This document shows positions 22,514 through 29,615 of a stretch of 42,704 nt of DNA, in pieces. The notes below the pieces were generated by a model, which was not told the origin of the DNA, searched no databases, and was given only the letters and a program-made list of their open reading frames with translations. Position 1 is the stretch's first letter; each line of letters opens with the position of its first letter. The stretch comes from an uncultured bacterium (GTDB taxonomy: Bacteria > Bacillota > Clostridia > Oscillospirales > Oscillospiraceae). Location: NCBI GenBank assembly GCA_947073515.1, contig CAMTMC010000019.1, forward strand, positions 1 through 42,704, given 5' to 3'. The translations under genes and the position numbers were made by a program.

Positions 22514-22893
22514 ACAACATCGTCACGGTTATCGTTCACCCACAGGGCTCCGCCGCCCCCTGCATCAAGCGCATCCGAGCTTTTTATCCCGATATGTCTC
22601 TGGGAGAGCTGAGCGCCAGCATCAAAGCGGGCAGGCCCGCGTTCTCCTTTGACCTGGAGTACTACGATGTGGTGGAAGACCTGAACGGCATCGACCGGCG
22701 AAAAATCTTCCGTGAACTATTGGAGGACCTGGAAAGCCTGGGGGCCCGGCTGGAGATGACACTGACCCAGGTTTTGAGCTCCGGCACAACCACTGAGTCC
22801 TTTACCTTGAAGGATTTTGACAATTATATGGATTTCAGCGAAGAGATCCGCCAGCAGGTGGAGCTGGACTGTGACCGGGAGGCGGAAGAATGA
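22510..22893 (+). CDS. Unknown 127-residue protein between rimI and tsaD
   Basis: I do not recognise this protein. It is soluble, with no signal or membrane segment, and acidic toward the C-terminus. It starts MNNIVTVIVHPQGSAAPCIKRIRAFYPDMSLGELSASIKAG and later has DRRKIFRELLEDLESLGARLEM. The alternation of one strand, a helix, a second strand (FSFDLEYYDVV) and a long helix suggests a small alpha/beta fold, loosely like the L7/L12 C-terminal domain. It overlaps both neighbours by 4 nt (ATGA), so it is translated with rimI and tsaD, yet it looks slightly lower in GC than either. Confidence 0.72.
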   Translation: MNNIVTVIVHPQGSAAPCIKRIRAFYPDMSLGELSASIKAGRPAFSFDLEYYDVVEDLNGIDRRKIFRELLEDLESLGARLEMTLTQVLSSGTTTESFTLKDFDNYMDFSEEIRQQVELDCDREAEE

Positions 22894-23900
22894 ACATTTT
22901 ATCCATTGAAAGTTCCTGCGACGACACCGCCGCCGCCGTGGTCAAAGACGGGCGGACGGTGCTGTCCAGCCTGGTGTCCTCCCAGATTGAGATGCACGCC
23001 GTCTACGGCGGCGTGGTGCCGGAGATCGCCTCCCGGAAGCACGTGGAGGCCATCTCCGGTCTGGCGGGGCGGGCCGTCTCCGACGCCGGGCTGACCAAGG
23101 CCGATTTAGACGCCGTGGCCGTCACCTACGCCCCCGGGCTCATCGGGGCGGTGCTGGTGGGGGTCAACTTCGCCAAGGGGGCGGCTATGGCCCTGGGCCT
23201 GCCCCTCATCCCCGTCCACCACGTGCGGGGGCACATCGCCGCCAACTACATCACCCACCCGGAGCTGGAGCCGCCTTTTGTCTGCCTGTGCGTCTCGGGA
23301 GGGACAACCGCCATTGTGGACGTGAAATCCTACACCGACATGGCGGTGCTGGGGGGCACCCGGGACGACGCCGCCGGGGAGTGCTTCGACAAGGTGGCCC
23401 GGGTGCTGGGGCTGGGCTACCCCGGGGGCGGGCCCATGGACCGGCTGGCCCAGGGGGGCGACGACCAGAAGTATGACCTGCCCGTGGGCCGGGTGGCCGG
23501 GGCGGAGCTGGACCTGTCCTTCTCCGGGCTGAAAACCGCCAGCCTGAACCTGATCCACAACGCCCGGCAAAAGGGGGAGGAGCTGGATCTGCCCGCCTTC
23601 GCCGCCAGCTTCGGCCGGGCGGTGAGCGCCTCCCTGGTGCCAAGGGTGATGGAGGCGGCCAAAATCACCGGGTACGGCAAGATCGCCGTGGCCGGCGGGG
23701 TGGCGGCCAACAGCCGTGTCCGGCACGACCTGGAGGCCGCCAGCGCCAAGAGCGGGGACAAATTGTTTTTGCCGGAGCTGAACTACTGCGGTGATAACGC
23801 CGCTATGATCGGCTGCCAGGGCTACTACGAGTTTTTGGCGGGAAACCGGGCCGGCTGGGATTTAAACGCCTACGCCACCCGGGATATTTCGCTGGGATAA
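22890..23900 (+). CDS. tsaD: tRNA N6-adenosine threonylcarbamoyltransferase
   Basis: The 336-residue enzyme transfers threonylcarbamoyl to A37 of ANN-decoding tRNAs (t6A), working with TsaB, TsaE and TsaC. The N-terminus MNILSIESSCDDTAAAVV is diagnostic. Metal ligands lie in VHHVRGHIAAN (His-x3-His), nucleotide-binding residues in CVSGGTT and GYPGGGPMDRLA, and a late CGDNAAMIG motif contributes the final aspartate. It overlaps the unknown upstream gene by 4 nt. tsaB and tsaE are not in this window. Confidence 0.97.
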   Translation: MNILSIESSCDDTAAAVVKDGRTVLSSLVSSQIEMHAVYGGVVPEIASRKHVEAISGLAGRAVSDAGLTKADLDAVAVTYAPGLIGAVLVGVNFAKGAAMALGLPLIPVHHVRGHIAANYITHPELEPPFVCLCVSGGTTAIVDVKSYTDMAVLGGTRDDAAGECFDKVARVLGLGYPGGGPMDRLAQGGDDQKYDLPVGRVAGAELDLSFSGLKTASLNLIHNARQKGEELDLPAFAASFGRAVSASLVPRVMEAAKITGYGKIAVAGGVAANSRVRHDLEAASAKSGDKLFLPELNYCGDNAAMIGCQGYYEFLAGNRAGWDLNAYATRDISLG

Positions 23901-24029
23901 GGCGCGTGTTTGGCGGAAAAAACGGGTCAAAAAGTTGTTATGTTACCTTTATCCGCTTAAAGCAGAGACACCGGTTCCCCACATCCCCCGGAAAAAAGCC
24001 CAGGATATGCCGGTTTTCCCACGTCGGAA

Positions 24030-24059
24030 TGTGGACAACTATGTGGAGAATGTGTACAA
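24030..24059. other. Cluster of three DnaA-box-like 9-mers in the tsaD-infC gap
   Basis: TGTGGACAA (24030-24038), TGTGGAGAA (24042-24050) and TGTGTACAA (24051-24059) lie in the same orientation. Their complements differ from the DnaA box TTATCCACA by one, one and two bases. The rest of the 452-bp gap (23901-24352) holds the infC promoter and leader downstream; I see no gene in it. Confidence 0.4.
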
Positions 24060-24161
24060 CTCCTTGTATTACGACGTTACAGGATTTGTTATGTCAATCA
24101 AACAGCCGGCCGGGCCCCGGGATTCCCTCAGAAAAAAGGGGAAAATACGTGGAAATTCCCC

Positions 24162-24190
24162 TTGACAGAGGGGATTTTCAGTGATATACT
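24162..24190 (+). promoter_or_regulatory. Promoter of the infC operon
   Basis: TTGACA (24162-24167) and TATACT (24185-24190) with a 17-bp spacer. Confidence 0.9.
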
Positions 24191-24196
24191 GTCCTA

Positions 24197-24330
24197 GCAA
24201 AGAAAGCAGGAACGGTTCCCCGTCCTCACCCCAGGCCAGAGCCGAAGGGTCAACATGGAAATGACAGTGCCGGGTTTCCCGGCGTTGTTTTGCTGTGATG
24301 CGGGAGCCCGACCGGCGGCCCGCATTTTTT
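24197..24330 (+). promoter_or_regulatory. infC-rpmI-rplT leader with attenuator (L20-leader type)
   Basis: A ~135-nt leader separates the promoter from infC. It ends in an intrinsic terminator at 24298-24330 (ATGCGGG paired with CCCGCAT, then TTTTTT). In low-GC Firmicutes the same position holds the L20 leader, where excess ribosomal protein L20 favours the terminator. I infer the same logic here from position and terminator; I did not match the L20 binding fold base by base. Confidence 0.75.
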
Positions 24331-24352
24331 ATTTGTCTGGAGGTGCTTTCCC

Positions 24353-24883
24353 ATCGCTAACACAGGTCATCAAACCAATGAAGAAATCCGGGACAAGGAG
24401 GTCCGCCTGATCTCTGAATCCGGGGAGCAGCTGGGCATCATGACTTCCCAGGAGGCCCTGCGCCTGGCCGAGGAGAAGGAGCTGGATCTGGTCAAGATCT
24501 CCCCCAACGCCGTCCCCCCCGTGTGCAAGCTCATGGACTACGGCAAGTATCGGTTCGAGCAGACCAAGCGCGAGAAGGAAGCCCGGAAAAACCAGCGCGT
24601 GGTTGAGATTAAAGAGGTCCGCATGTCCCCCAGCATTGACGTGAACGACTTCAATGTGAAGCTGCGCAACGCCCAGAAGTTCCTGGCGGAGGGCAACCGG
24701 TGCAAGGTCACGGTCCGCTTCCGGGGCCGGGAGATGGCCCACACCAACATCGGCCAGGATCTGCTGATGAAATTCGCGCAGGAATGCGGTGAGACTGCCG
24801 TCATGGACAAGTCCCCCAAGCTGGAGGGGCGGCATATGTCCATTTTCCTCTCCCCAAAGCCCACGAAGGACACGAAAAAGTAA
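24353..24883 (+). CDS. infC: Translation initiation factor IF-3, AUC start
   Basis: The 176-residue factor binds the 30S subunit and checks the start codon and initiator tRNA. The sequence runs NTGHQTNEEIRDKEVRLISESGEQLGIM, then LDLVKISPNAVPPVCKLMDYGKYRFEQTKREKEARK, then VTVRFRGREMAHTNIGQDLL, covering both domains and the linker. No ATG, GTG or TTG in frame precedes the conserved N-terminus. The only candidate nine bases after GGAGGTG is ATC at 24353. IF-3 genes commonly start at a non-canonical codon (AUU in E. coli), because IF-3 itself discriminates against it and so limits its own synthesis. Confidence 0.95.
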   Translation: MANTGHQTNEEIRDKEVRLISESGEQLGIMTSQEALRLAEEKELDLVKISPNAVPPVCKLMDYGKYRFEQTKREKEARKNQRVVEIKEVRMSPSIDVNDFNVKLRNAQKFLAEGNRCKVTVRFRGREMAHTNIGQDLLMKFAQECGETAVMDKSPKLEGRHMSIFLSPKPTKDTKK

Positions 24884-24902
24884 GTAAAGGAGCTCAACTG
24901 TT

Positions 24903-25115
24903 ATGGCGAACAAAATCAAGATCAAGACACACAGCGGCGCCAAGAAGCGCTTCTCCCTGACCGGCACCGGCAAGGTCAAGCGGGCCATGACCAAGAAGCG
25001 TCATCTGCTCAACGGCCACGGCAAGACCACCAAGCTGAAGCGGTCCCTGCGCGGCACCACCATCGCTGACAAGACCAACGAGGCCGCTGTCAAGCGCATG
25101 ATCCTGTACAAGTAA
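24903..25115 (+). CDS. rpmI: 50S ribosomal protein L35
   Basis: A 70-residue, very basic protein: MANKIKIKTHSGAKKRFSLTGTGKVKRA, then KKRHLLNGHGKTTKLKRSLRGTT. Length and sequence are those of L35 of the large ribosomal subunit. It follows infC by 19 nt with AAAGGAG upstream and is co-transcribed with infC and rplT. Confidence 0.97.
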   Translation: MANKIKIKTHSGAKKRFSLTGTGKVKRAMTKKRHLLNGHGKTTKLKRSLRGTTIADKTNEAAVKRMILYK

Positions 25116-25136
25116 GACAGAGGGAGGGAACGAACA

Positions 25137-25493
25137 ATGGCAAGAGTGAAAGGCGCGATGATGACGCGCAAGAGAAGAAATAAGATCCTGAAGATGGCCA
25201 AGGGCTACTGGGGTTCCAAGTCCAAGCACTTCAAGATGGCCAACCAGGCCGTGATGAAGTCCGGTGTGTACGCCTACACCGGCCGCAAGCTGAAGAAGCG
25301 TGACTTCCGCCAGCTGTGGATCACCCGGATCAATGCCGCCTGCAAGCTCAACGGCATGAACTACTCCACCTTCATGAACGGCCTGAAGAAGGCCGGCGTG
25401 GTCATCAACCGCAAGATGCTGGCCGAGCTGGCCGTCAATGACAAGGCCGCTTTCACCCAGCTCACTGATACCGCCAAAAAGGCTTTGGCCTAA
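25137..25493 (+). CDS. rplT: 50S ribosomal protein L20
   Basis: A 118-residue protein needed early in 50S assembly and, in many bacteria, a repressor of its own operon. The sequence [68 protein letters not shown] is unmistakable. It is 21 nt after rpmI with an AGGGAGGG site and is the last gene of the operon. A palindromic terminator region follows. Confidence 0.97.
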   Translation: MARVKGAMMTRKRRNKILKMAKGYWGSKSKHFKMANQAVMKSGVYAYTGRKLKKRDFRQLWITRINAACKLNGMNYSTFMNGLKKAGVVINRKMLAELAVNDKAAFTQLTDTAKKALA

Positions 25494-25506
25494 AAGACGC
25501 TTTTAA

Positions 25507-25637
25507 GGGACCCCCGCCAAAGGGGCGTTGAGATAAGAATACATCTGTAGGGGCGCATATGATGCGCCCGCGGGCGGCTGATAGCCGCCCCTACAGGGTT
25601 TCTCAAAGCAACGTCCTCAACGGCGGGGGTTCCTTTT
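25507..25637 (+). terminator. rplT terminator interrupted by a palindromic insert
   Basis: GGGACCCCCGCC (25507-25518) pairs with GGCGGGGGTTCC (25622-25633, 11 of 12 positions), followed by TTTT. A second nested pair, CGTTGAGA at 25526-25533 against TCTCAA, lies inside it. Between the arms sits the REP-like element at 25545-25596, so an originally short terminator stem appears to have been split. Confidence 0.6.
25545..25596. repeat. REP-like cruciform element
   Basis: Outer inverted ends CTGTAGGGGCG (25545-25555) and CGCCCCTACAG (25586-25596) are perfect. Inside are two perfect hairpins, GGGCGCAT-ATG-ATGCGCCC (25551-25569) and GGGCGGCT-GAT-AGCCGCCC (25572-25590). The result is a three-way-junction-like 52-bp element with no coding potential. 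Confidence 0.75.
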
Positions 25638-25646
25638 CCATTGATC

Positions 25647-25696
25647 CGGGCGGCTCTGGCCCGAGGTTTTTTCAGCCCCCGCCAATGGCGGGGGCT
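25647..25696. terminator. Two further hairpins between rplT and queH
   Basis: CGGGC and GCCCG (25647-25663) are followed by TTTTTT (25667-25672), a plus-strand terminator. AGCCCCCGCC-AAT-GGCGGGGGCT (25674-25696) is a perfect hairpin just past the queH stop codon and probably ends queH on the minus strand, although no T run follows it there. Confidence 0.65.
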
Positions 25697-25699
25697 CCT

Positions 25700-26257
25700 T
25701 TACGCTTTCCGGGCGGCCTTCTTCCGCTTGGCGGCCATGTAGCGGTCCTCCTCGCTGAAAATACAGCCGCAGTACTTCTGCATATAGAAGCCGTGTTCCC
25801 GGGCGTACCCCTGGCCCGCCTGGAACAGGGGGCGGAAGTCCCGGGGGAGGAACTCCACGCCGTACCGCTCCCCCGCCGCCCGGCCGGCGGCCGTGATCCC
25901 CTCAAAGTTCTGGTAAGGGGAGATGAGCAGGGAGGTGGTGAAGCTGTCAAAGCCGTTCTCCGCCGCGTATTGGGCGGTTTTCTCCATCCGGGTCCGGTAA
26001 CAGTAGGAGCACCGGTGGTCAATATCCCCCGCCACGGCGATGATGAAGGGCCGCAGGTCGTAGGCGCCGCCGATGACCAGCTTCAGGCCAATCTCTTTGG
26101 CGTACTCCTCCAAAGTCCGCTTCCGGGCCTGGTACTCGGTATAGGGGTGGATGTTGGGGTTGTACCAGAAGCCGGTGACGGTGATCCCCTCCTCCCGGAG
26201 CTGGGCGACAGGCTGGTTGGCGCAGGGGGCGCAGCAGATGTGCATCAGGGTGTTCAT
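25700..26257 (-). CDS. queH: Epoxyqueuosine reductase QueH
   Basis: A 185-residue enzyme for the last step of queuosine biosynthesis in tRNA, reducing epoxyqueuosine to queuosine. It is the non-orthologous replacement for cobalamin-dependent QueG. Cysteine motifs for the Fe-S cluster and the adjacent metal site are present: HICCAPCANQP at the N-terminus, DHRCSYCYRTRM mid-chain, and QKYCGCIFSEEDRY near the end. The family signature FTTSLLISPYQNFEGI is also visible. It overlaps the upstream SLOG-like gene by 4 nt, so the two are co-transcribed. Confidence 0.94.
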   Translation of the reverse strand: MNTLMHICCAPCANQPVAQLREEGITVTGFWYNPNIHPYTEYQARKRTLEEYAKEIGLKLVIGGAYDLRPFIIAVAGDIDHRCSYCYRTRMEKTAQYAAENGFDSFTTSLLISPYQNFEGITAAGRAAGERYGVEFLPRDFRPLFQAGQGYAREHGFYMQKYCGCIFSEEDRYMAAKRKKAARKA

Positions 26258-26766
26258 GGCGTTTCCTCCAGGGACAGGATACAGGTCTCCAGCCCCCGTT
26301 TCATGGCGTAGGCCAGGGTCTGGGCGGTGCCCCCCTTGGGCACCCCGTTGTAAACGGCGATGAGCCGGCTGGAGCGGTCCACCATGTACCGGTTGCGGCG
26401 GGCCATGCAGAAGCGGTCGTAGTGGTGCTGGACCAGGGTCTCGTAGTTACAGCGATCCAGAATGTTCTGGTATCGCTCCCGCTCCGGGGCGGGCCAGCTG
26501 TCCGCCTGGGTCTCGCAGGGGCGGGCGCACTCCAGGGCGATTTCCGGGCGGCGCTGGCGCAGGGCCAGCACCGCCTCGGCGAAATACAGGTCGCAGCCCC
26601 GGGCCATGCCGCAGATGAAGTGGGTAAAGCCGGCGGCCCAGGCCTCCTCCACCGCCCGGGCCACCCGGGCCTTCAGGGCCTGGCAGCGGGGGTCGGCCTC
26701 CCGCCCGCCCCAGGGGAGCTTGTCGGGCCGGTGGCCGGTGAAACAGCAGGATGTTCCTTTGTCCAT
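26254..26766 (-). CDS. SLOG/DUF1273-like (YpsA-related) protein
   Basis: A 170-residue Rossmann-like protein. CCFTGHRPDKLPWGG at the N-terminus, then FTHFICGMARGCDLYFAEAVLALRQR, and later RNRYMVDRSSRLIAVYNGVPKGGTAQTLAYAMKRG are characteristic of the DUF1273 branch of the SLOG superfamily (DprA/LOG-like nucleotide or nucleic-acid binders; YpsA of Bacillus belongs here). The precise ligand is unknown. The start at 26766 has AAGGAGGG upstream. Its leader carries a striking A+T-rich hairpin. It is translated together with queH. Confidence 0.85.
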   Translation of the reverse strand: MDKGTSCCFTGHRPDKLPWGGREADPRCQALKARVARAVEEAWAAGFTHFICGMARGCDLYFAEAVLALRQRRPEIALECARPCETQADSWPAPERERYQNILDRCNYETLVQHHYDRFCMARRNRYMVDRSSRLIAVYNGVPKGGTAQTLAYAMKRGLETCILSLEETP

Positions 26767-26783
26767 GGGGCGCCCTCCTTGGC

Positions 26784-26814
26784 GCCCTTTTCTTTTTTGA
26801 AAAAAGAAAAGGGC
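26784..26814 (-). promoter_or_regulatory. A+T-rich hairpin in the leader of the SLOG-queH unit
   Basis: A perfect 15-bp inverted repeat, GCCCTTTTCTTTTTT against AAAAAAGAAAAGGGC with one central base, ends about 5 nt before the AAGGAGG ribosome site of the minus-strand gene. GGCGCC flanks both sides of that site and could also pair, hiding it. Confidence 0.55.
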
Positions 26815-26854
26815 CAAAAGAAAACACTTTGCGGAAAAACCGCGTTTTCCCTTT

Positions 26855-26883
26855 TTTATAACAGAGGTCAAAATTCCTGACAA
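26855..26883 (-). promoter_or_regulatory. Promoter of the SLOG-queH unit
   Basis: TTGTCA (26883-26878) and TATAAA (26860-26855), spacer 17 bp, on the minus strand. It gives a leader of about 80 nt. Confidence 0.72.
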
Positions 26884-26908
26884 ACGGGCCGGCCGCGGTG
26901 AACCAAGG

Positions 26909-26972
26909 GGGCAAAACAAAGTTTTGCCCAAAAGTTTCTTTTCAGTTCCTTTTCTTTTCAAAAAAAAGGAAC
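26909..26972. repeat. Second A+T-rich hairpin pair, inverted relative to the first
   Basis: GGGCAAAAC-AAA-GTTTTGCCC (26909-26929) and GTTCCTTTT...AAAAGGAAC (26945-26972) are joined by AAAGTTTCTTTTCA. Read on the minus strand, it repeats the theme of 26784-26850 (T-rich stem, AAAGAAAC, second stem). It lies just past the M24 peptidase stop codon and gives an eight-T run there, so it may also serve as a terminator. Confidence 0.55.
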
Positions 26973-26984
26973 AAACCCCCGGGT

Positions 26985-28049
26985 TTACAGGACGATCAGG
27001 TCCTTGGGGGAGCGGGTGAACACCTCACAGCCGCCGTCCTTGATCATCAGGATGTCCTCAATCCGCACGCCGAAGCGGCCGGCGATGTAGACGCCGGGCT
27101 CGGCGGAGATGACGGCCCCGGCGGGCATGGGCTTATCGTTGCGGACGTTGGCGCTGGGGGCCTCGTGGACGTCAATCCCCAGGGAGTGGCCGAAGCCGTG
27201 GGTGAAGTACTGGTCGTAGCCCGCCTCCTGGAGGACCAGGCGGCCGGCCTCGTGGATCTCCTTGCCGGTGACGCCCGCCCGGGCGGCGTTGATGCCCGCC
27301 TTCTGGGCGGCCAGGACGGCGTTGTAGACCTTCTCCATCTCCTCGGTGGGCTGGCCCAGGGCCACGGTGCGGGTCATGTCGGAGCAGTAGCCCCCCACCT
27401 TACAGCCGAAGTCCATGGTGATGAACTGGCCCGCCTCCAGCTTGCGGCCGCCGGGGACGGCGTGGGGCCGGGAGCCGTTGGGGCCGGCGGCCACGATGGG
27501 GTCGAAGGAGACCTTCTCCCCGCCCCGGGTCATCATCTCGTACACCAGGCGGGCGGCCACCTCCTGCTCGGTCATGCCCGGGCGGATGAAGCTGAGGATG
27601 GCCTTGAAGGCCTCGTCGGTGATGTCCTGGGCCTTGCGGATGCAGGAGAGCTCCTCCTCGTCCTTGACGGCCCGCAGGGACTCCAGCAGCTCCTGGGCGG
27701 GGGTGAGGATGCAGGGCAGCTCCTGGGTGTACTTCTTGTGGGTGTCCACCGTCACGGCGCCGCTCTCAAAGCCCACGTTGTGCAGGCCCTTGGCCTCAAT
27801 GTACTCCTTGGCCAGGGCGATGTGGCCCTTCTCCGTGGTGGACAGCACGATATCGGTGTTGGTGACCTGCTCCCGGGCGGCCTCGATGTAGCGGCCGTCG
27901 GTGGAGTAGTGGGCGCCGTCCTTGGTGACCAGCAGCAGGCCCTCCCCGTGGAAGCCGATGGCGTAGCGCTCGTTGGAGGCGCTGGTGACCATCATGGCGT
28001 CCAGGCCGTACTCGGGGAGCTTGGCGGCGATTTGTTTGATGTGATTCAT
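26985..28049 (-). CDS. M24 family metallopeptidase (Xaa-Pro aminopeptidase type)
   Basis: A 354-residue cytosolic peptidase with an N-terminal creatinase-like domain (~1-125, LDAMMVTSASNERYAIGFHGEGLLLV) and the pita-bread catalytic domain. The dimetal ligands appear in order: FITMDFGCKVGGYCSDMTRT (two Asp), FTHGFGHSLGIDVHE (His), ISAEPGVYI (Glu) and GVRIEDI (Glu). It is expected to remove N-terminal residues preceding proline. The ribosome site AAAGGAGTG is good. No partner gene is evident. Confidence 0.93.
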   Translation of the reverse strand: MNHIKQIAAKLPEYGLDAMMVTSASNERYAIGFHGEGLLLVTKDGAHYSTDGRYIEAAREQVTNTDIVLSTTEKGHIALAKEYIEAKGLHNVGFESGAVTVDTHKKYTQELPCILTPAQELLESLRAVKDEEELSCIRKAQDITDEAFKAILSFIRPGMTEQEVAARLVYEMMTRGGEKVSFDPIVAAGPNGSRPHAVPGGRKLEAGQFITMDFGCKVGGYCSDMTRTVALGQPTEEMEKVYNAVLAAQKAGINAARAGVTGKEIHEAGRLVLQEAGYDQYFTHGFGHSLGIDVHEAPSANVRNDKPMPAGAVISAEPGVYIAGRFGVRIEDILMIKDGGCEVFTRSPKDLIVL

Positions 28050-28159
28050 GATAAAACACTCCTTTATATATTGTGGTGGATCTGTGGATATCTGAACGGC
28101 CCAAGGGGCGAAAGCGCCGGCCTGGCCAAAGGGTTCCCGTTTATGAGCGGGCTGGGCCC

Positions 28160-29014
28160 TTAGAGGCAGTCCCGATAGATCCCCTTCATGGCCAGGGCGT
28201 CCTCCGCCTGGGTGCCGGCGGACTCGCAGATAAAGGTGGGGCCCCAGCCCCGGCGGGCCACCTCGGCGGCCAGGGGGGCCCAGTCCGGGCCGTAGCCGCC
28301 GTCGTCATCAAAGGTACGGTGGCGCTTCTCGCCGCCGTTGGGGGTAAACTCAATGTGGGAAAAGTGGCTGTGGAACCGGGAGGCCCGGTCGGGGCCCAGG
28401 ATCTCCTCCACTCGGTCCAGCATCCGGCTGAACGCCTCCGGGCCGTCGTCCGCCCCCAGGGAGCGGGCGTACAGGTGGCCGAAGTCGATGCAGGGCACCA
28501 GCCGCCCATCCAGGGTACACAGCTCCAGCACCTCGTCCAGGTCCCCCAGCTGGTTGATTTTTCCCATGGTCTCCGGGCACAGGGCGATGTGCCCGTACCC
28601 CTGCCCGTCACAGGCGGCGATGACCTCCGCCAGGGATTTTTTGGCGATGTCCAGGGCCTCCCGCCGGGGACGCCTCATCAGGGCCCCGGAGTGGATGACC
28701 ACCCGGCCGGCTCCCATCCAGTCCGCCACCTGGCAGGCGGCGGTGATGTAGCCGATGGTCTTTTGGAGGGAATCCGGGTCGGGGTTGGCCAGGTTGATGA
28801 AGTAGGGGGCGTGGAGGGACAGGGTGATCCCCGCCGCCCGGGCGTTGCAGCCCACCAGGCGGGCGGAGTCCTCCCCCACATGGATCCCCTTGCCGCACTG
28901 GTACTCGTAGCAGTCCAGGCCGAAGTCCGCAATCCACCGGGGGGCGGCGGCGGAGGACTTGTGGACTTTGGAAAAGCTGTCGCAGTTGCCGGCTGGGCCG
29001 AATTTGGCGCTCAT
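28160..29014 (-). CDS. Endonuclease IV-like TIM-barrel protein
   Basis: A 284-residue protein of the AP endonuclease 2 / xylose-isomerase-like barrel family. Most of the zinc ligands of endonuclease IV have counterparts: His68 (SLHAPY), His108 (VVIHSGA), Glu148 (LCPETMG), Asp177 and His180 (CIDFGHLYA), a histidine of FHSHFSH, and Glu264 (FICESAG). The Asp-x-His pair near the end is less clear (KRHRTFDDD). It may be an AP endonuclease or a sugar-phosphate isomerase-like enzyme. It overlaps the YqeG-type gene by 4 nt and is expressed with it. Confidence 0.83.
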   Translation of the reverse strand: MSAKFGPAGNCDSFSKVHKSSAAAPRWIADFGLDCYEYQCGKGIHVGEDSARLVGCNARAAGITLSLHAPYFINLANPDPDSLQKTIGYITAACQVADWMGAGRVVIHSGALMRRPRREALDIAKKSLAEVIAACDGQGYGHIALCPETMGKINQLGDLDEVLELCTLDGRLVPCIDFGHLYARSLGADDGPEAFSRMLDRVEEILGPDRASRFHSHFSHIEFTPNGGEKRHRTFDDDGGYGPDWAPLAAEVARRGWGPTFICESAGTQAEDALAMKGIYRDCL

Positions 29015-29517
29015 AGGAAGGGCCTCCTGCTTCCCAGGAGCCGGAAGGGGGTCTCCGCGGCGTACCGGAGATACCGGCCCGGGTTGCCCGCCAGGCGGAT
29101 GGGCCGGACCAGCAGGGGGATCACCCCAGCGTTGCTGGCCCCCAGAATATCGGTAAAAATCTGATCCCCCACCATGGCGGTCTCCCGGGGGGAGCAGCCC
29201 ATGCGCTCCATAGCCCTGAGATAGCCCGCCCGCCTGGGCTTGCCGGCACGGCCCTGGCAGGGGATCCCCAGCTGCTGGGCGAAGTGTTGGGCCCGGCCGG
29301 GCTTGCGGCTGTTGGACAGCAGGAAGAGCCGGATGCCCCGGGCGGCTAAACCGTCCTTCCAGGCGATAATCTCCGGCGGAGGGGTGGTCACCTTGTAGGG
29401 GACCAGGGTGTTGTCCAGGTCGGCCAGCACCAGGCGGACGCCCCGCCGGGCCAGCTTCTCCGGGGAGATAGCGGTGACGGAGGGGTAGACCCCCCGGGGT
29501 ATGGGTGAAAGGGACAT
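29011..29517 (-). CDS. yqeG: YqeG family HAD-type phosphatase
   Basis: A 168-residue HAD IIIA phosphatase. Motif I is VLADLDNTLVPY with both aspartates, motif II LFLLSNS, motif III the lysine of GKPRRAGYL, and motif IV MVGDQIFTDILGASNAGV. The extra CAP domain is absent, as usual for YqeG. In Firmicutes yqeG usually precedes yqeH and aroE; here the endonuclease-IV-like gene follows instead. The start at 29517 has GAGGAGG, and longer frames run into the promoter. Confidence 0.92.
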   Translation of the reverse strand: MSLSPIPRGVYPSVTAISPEKLARRGVRLVLADLDNTLVPYKVTTPPPEIIAWKDGLAARGIRLFLLSNSRKPGRAQHFAQQLGIPCQGRAGKPRRAGYLRAMERMGCSPRETAMVGDQIFTDILGASNAGVIPLLVRPIRLAGNPGRYLRYAAETPFRLLGSRRPFL

Positions 29518-29615
29518 GGGGCGGCCTCCTCGCTCGGTTCTGTTCCGGAACCGGGCCGCATACAGTGGAGTACGCGGCTTGACCCGGGGGATTGGCTTAG
29601 AGCCTATCCCCGGGT

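Noticed and set aside
23906..24184. Possible small gene between tsaD and infC
   Set aside because: There is no convincing ribosome site, and the composition is unlike coding DNA here. It runs through the infC promoter and the DnaA-box-like cluster.
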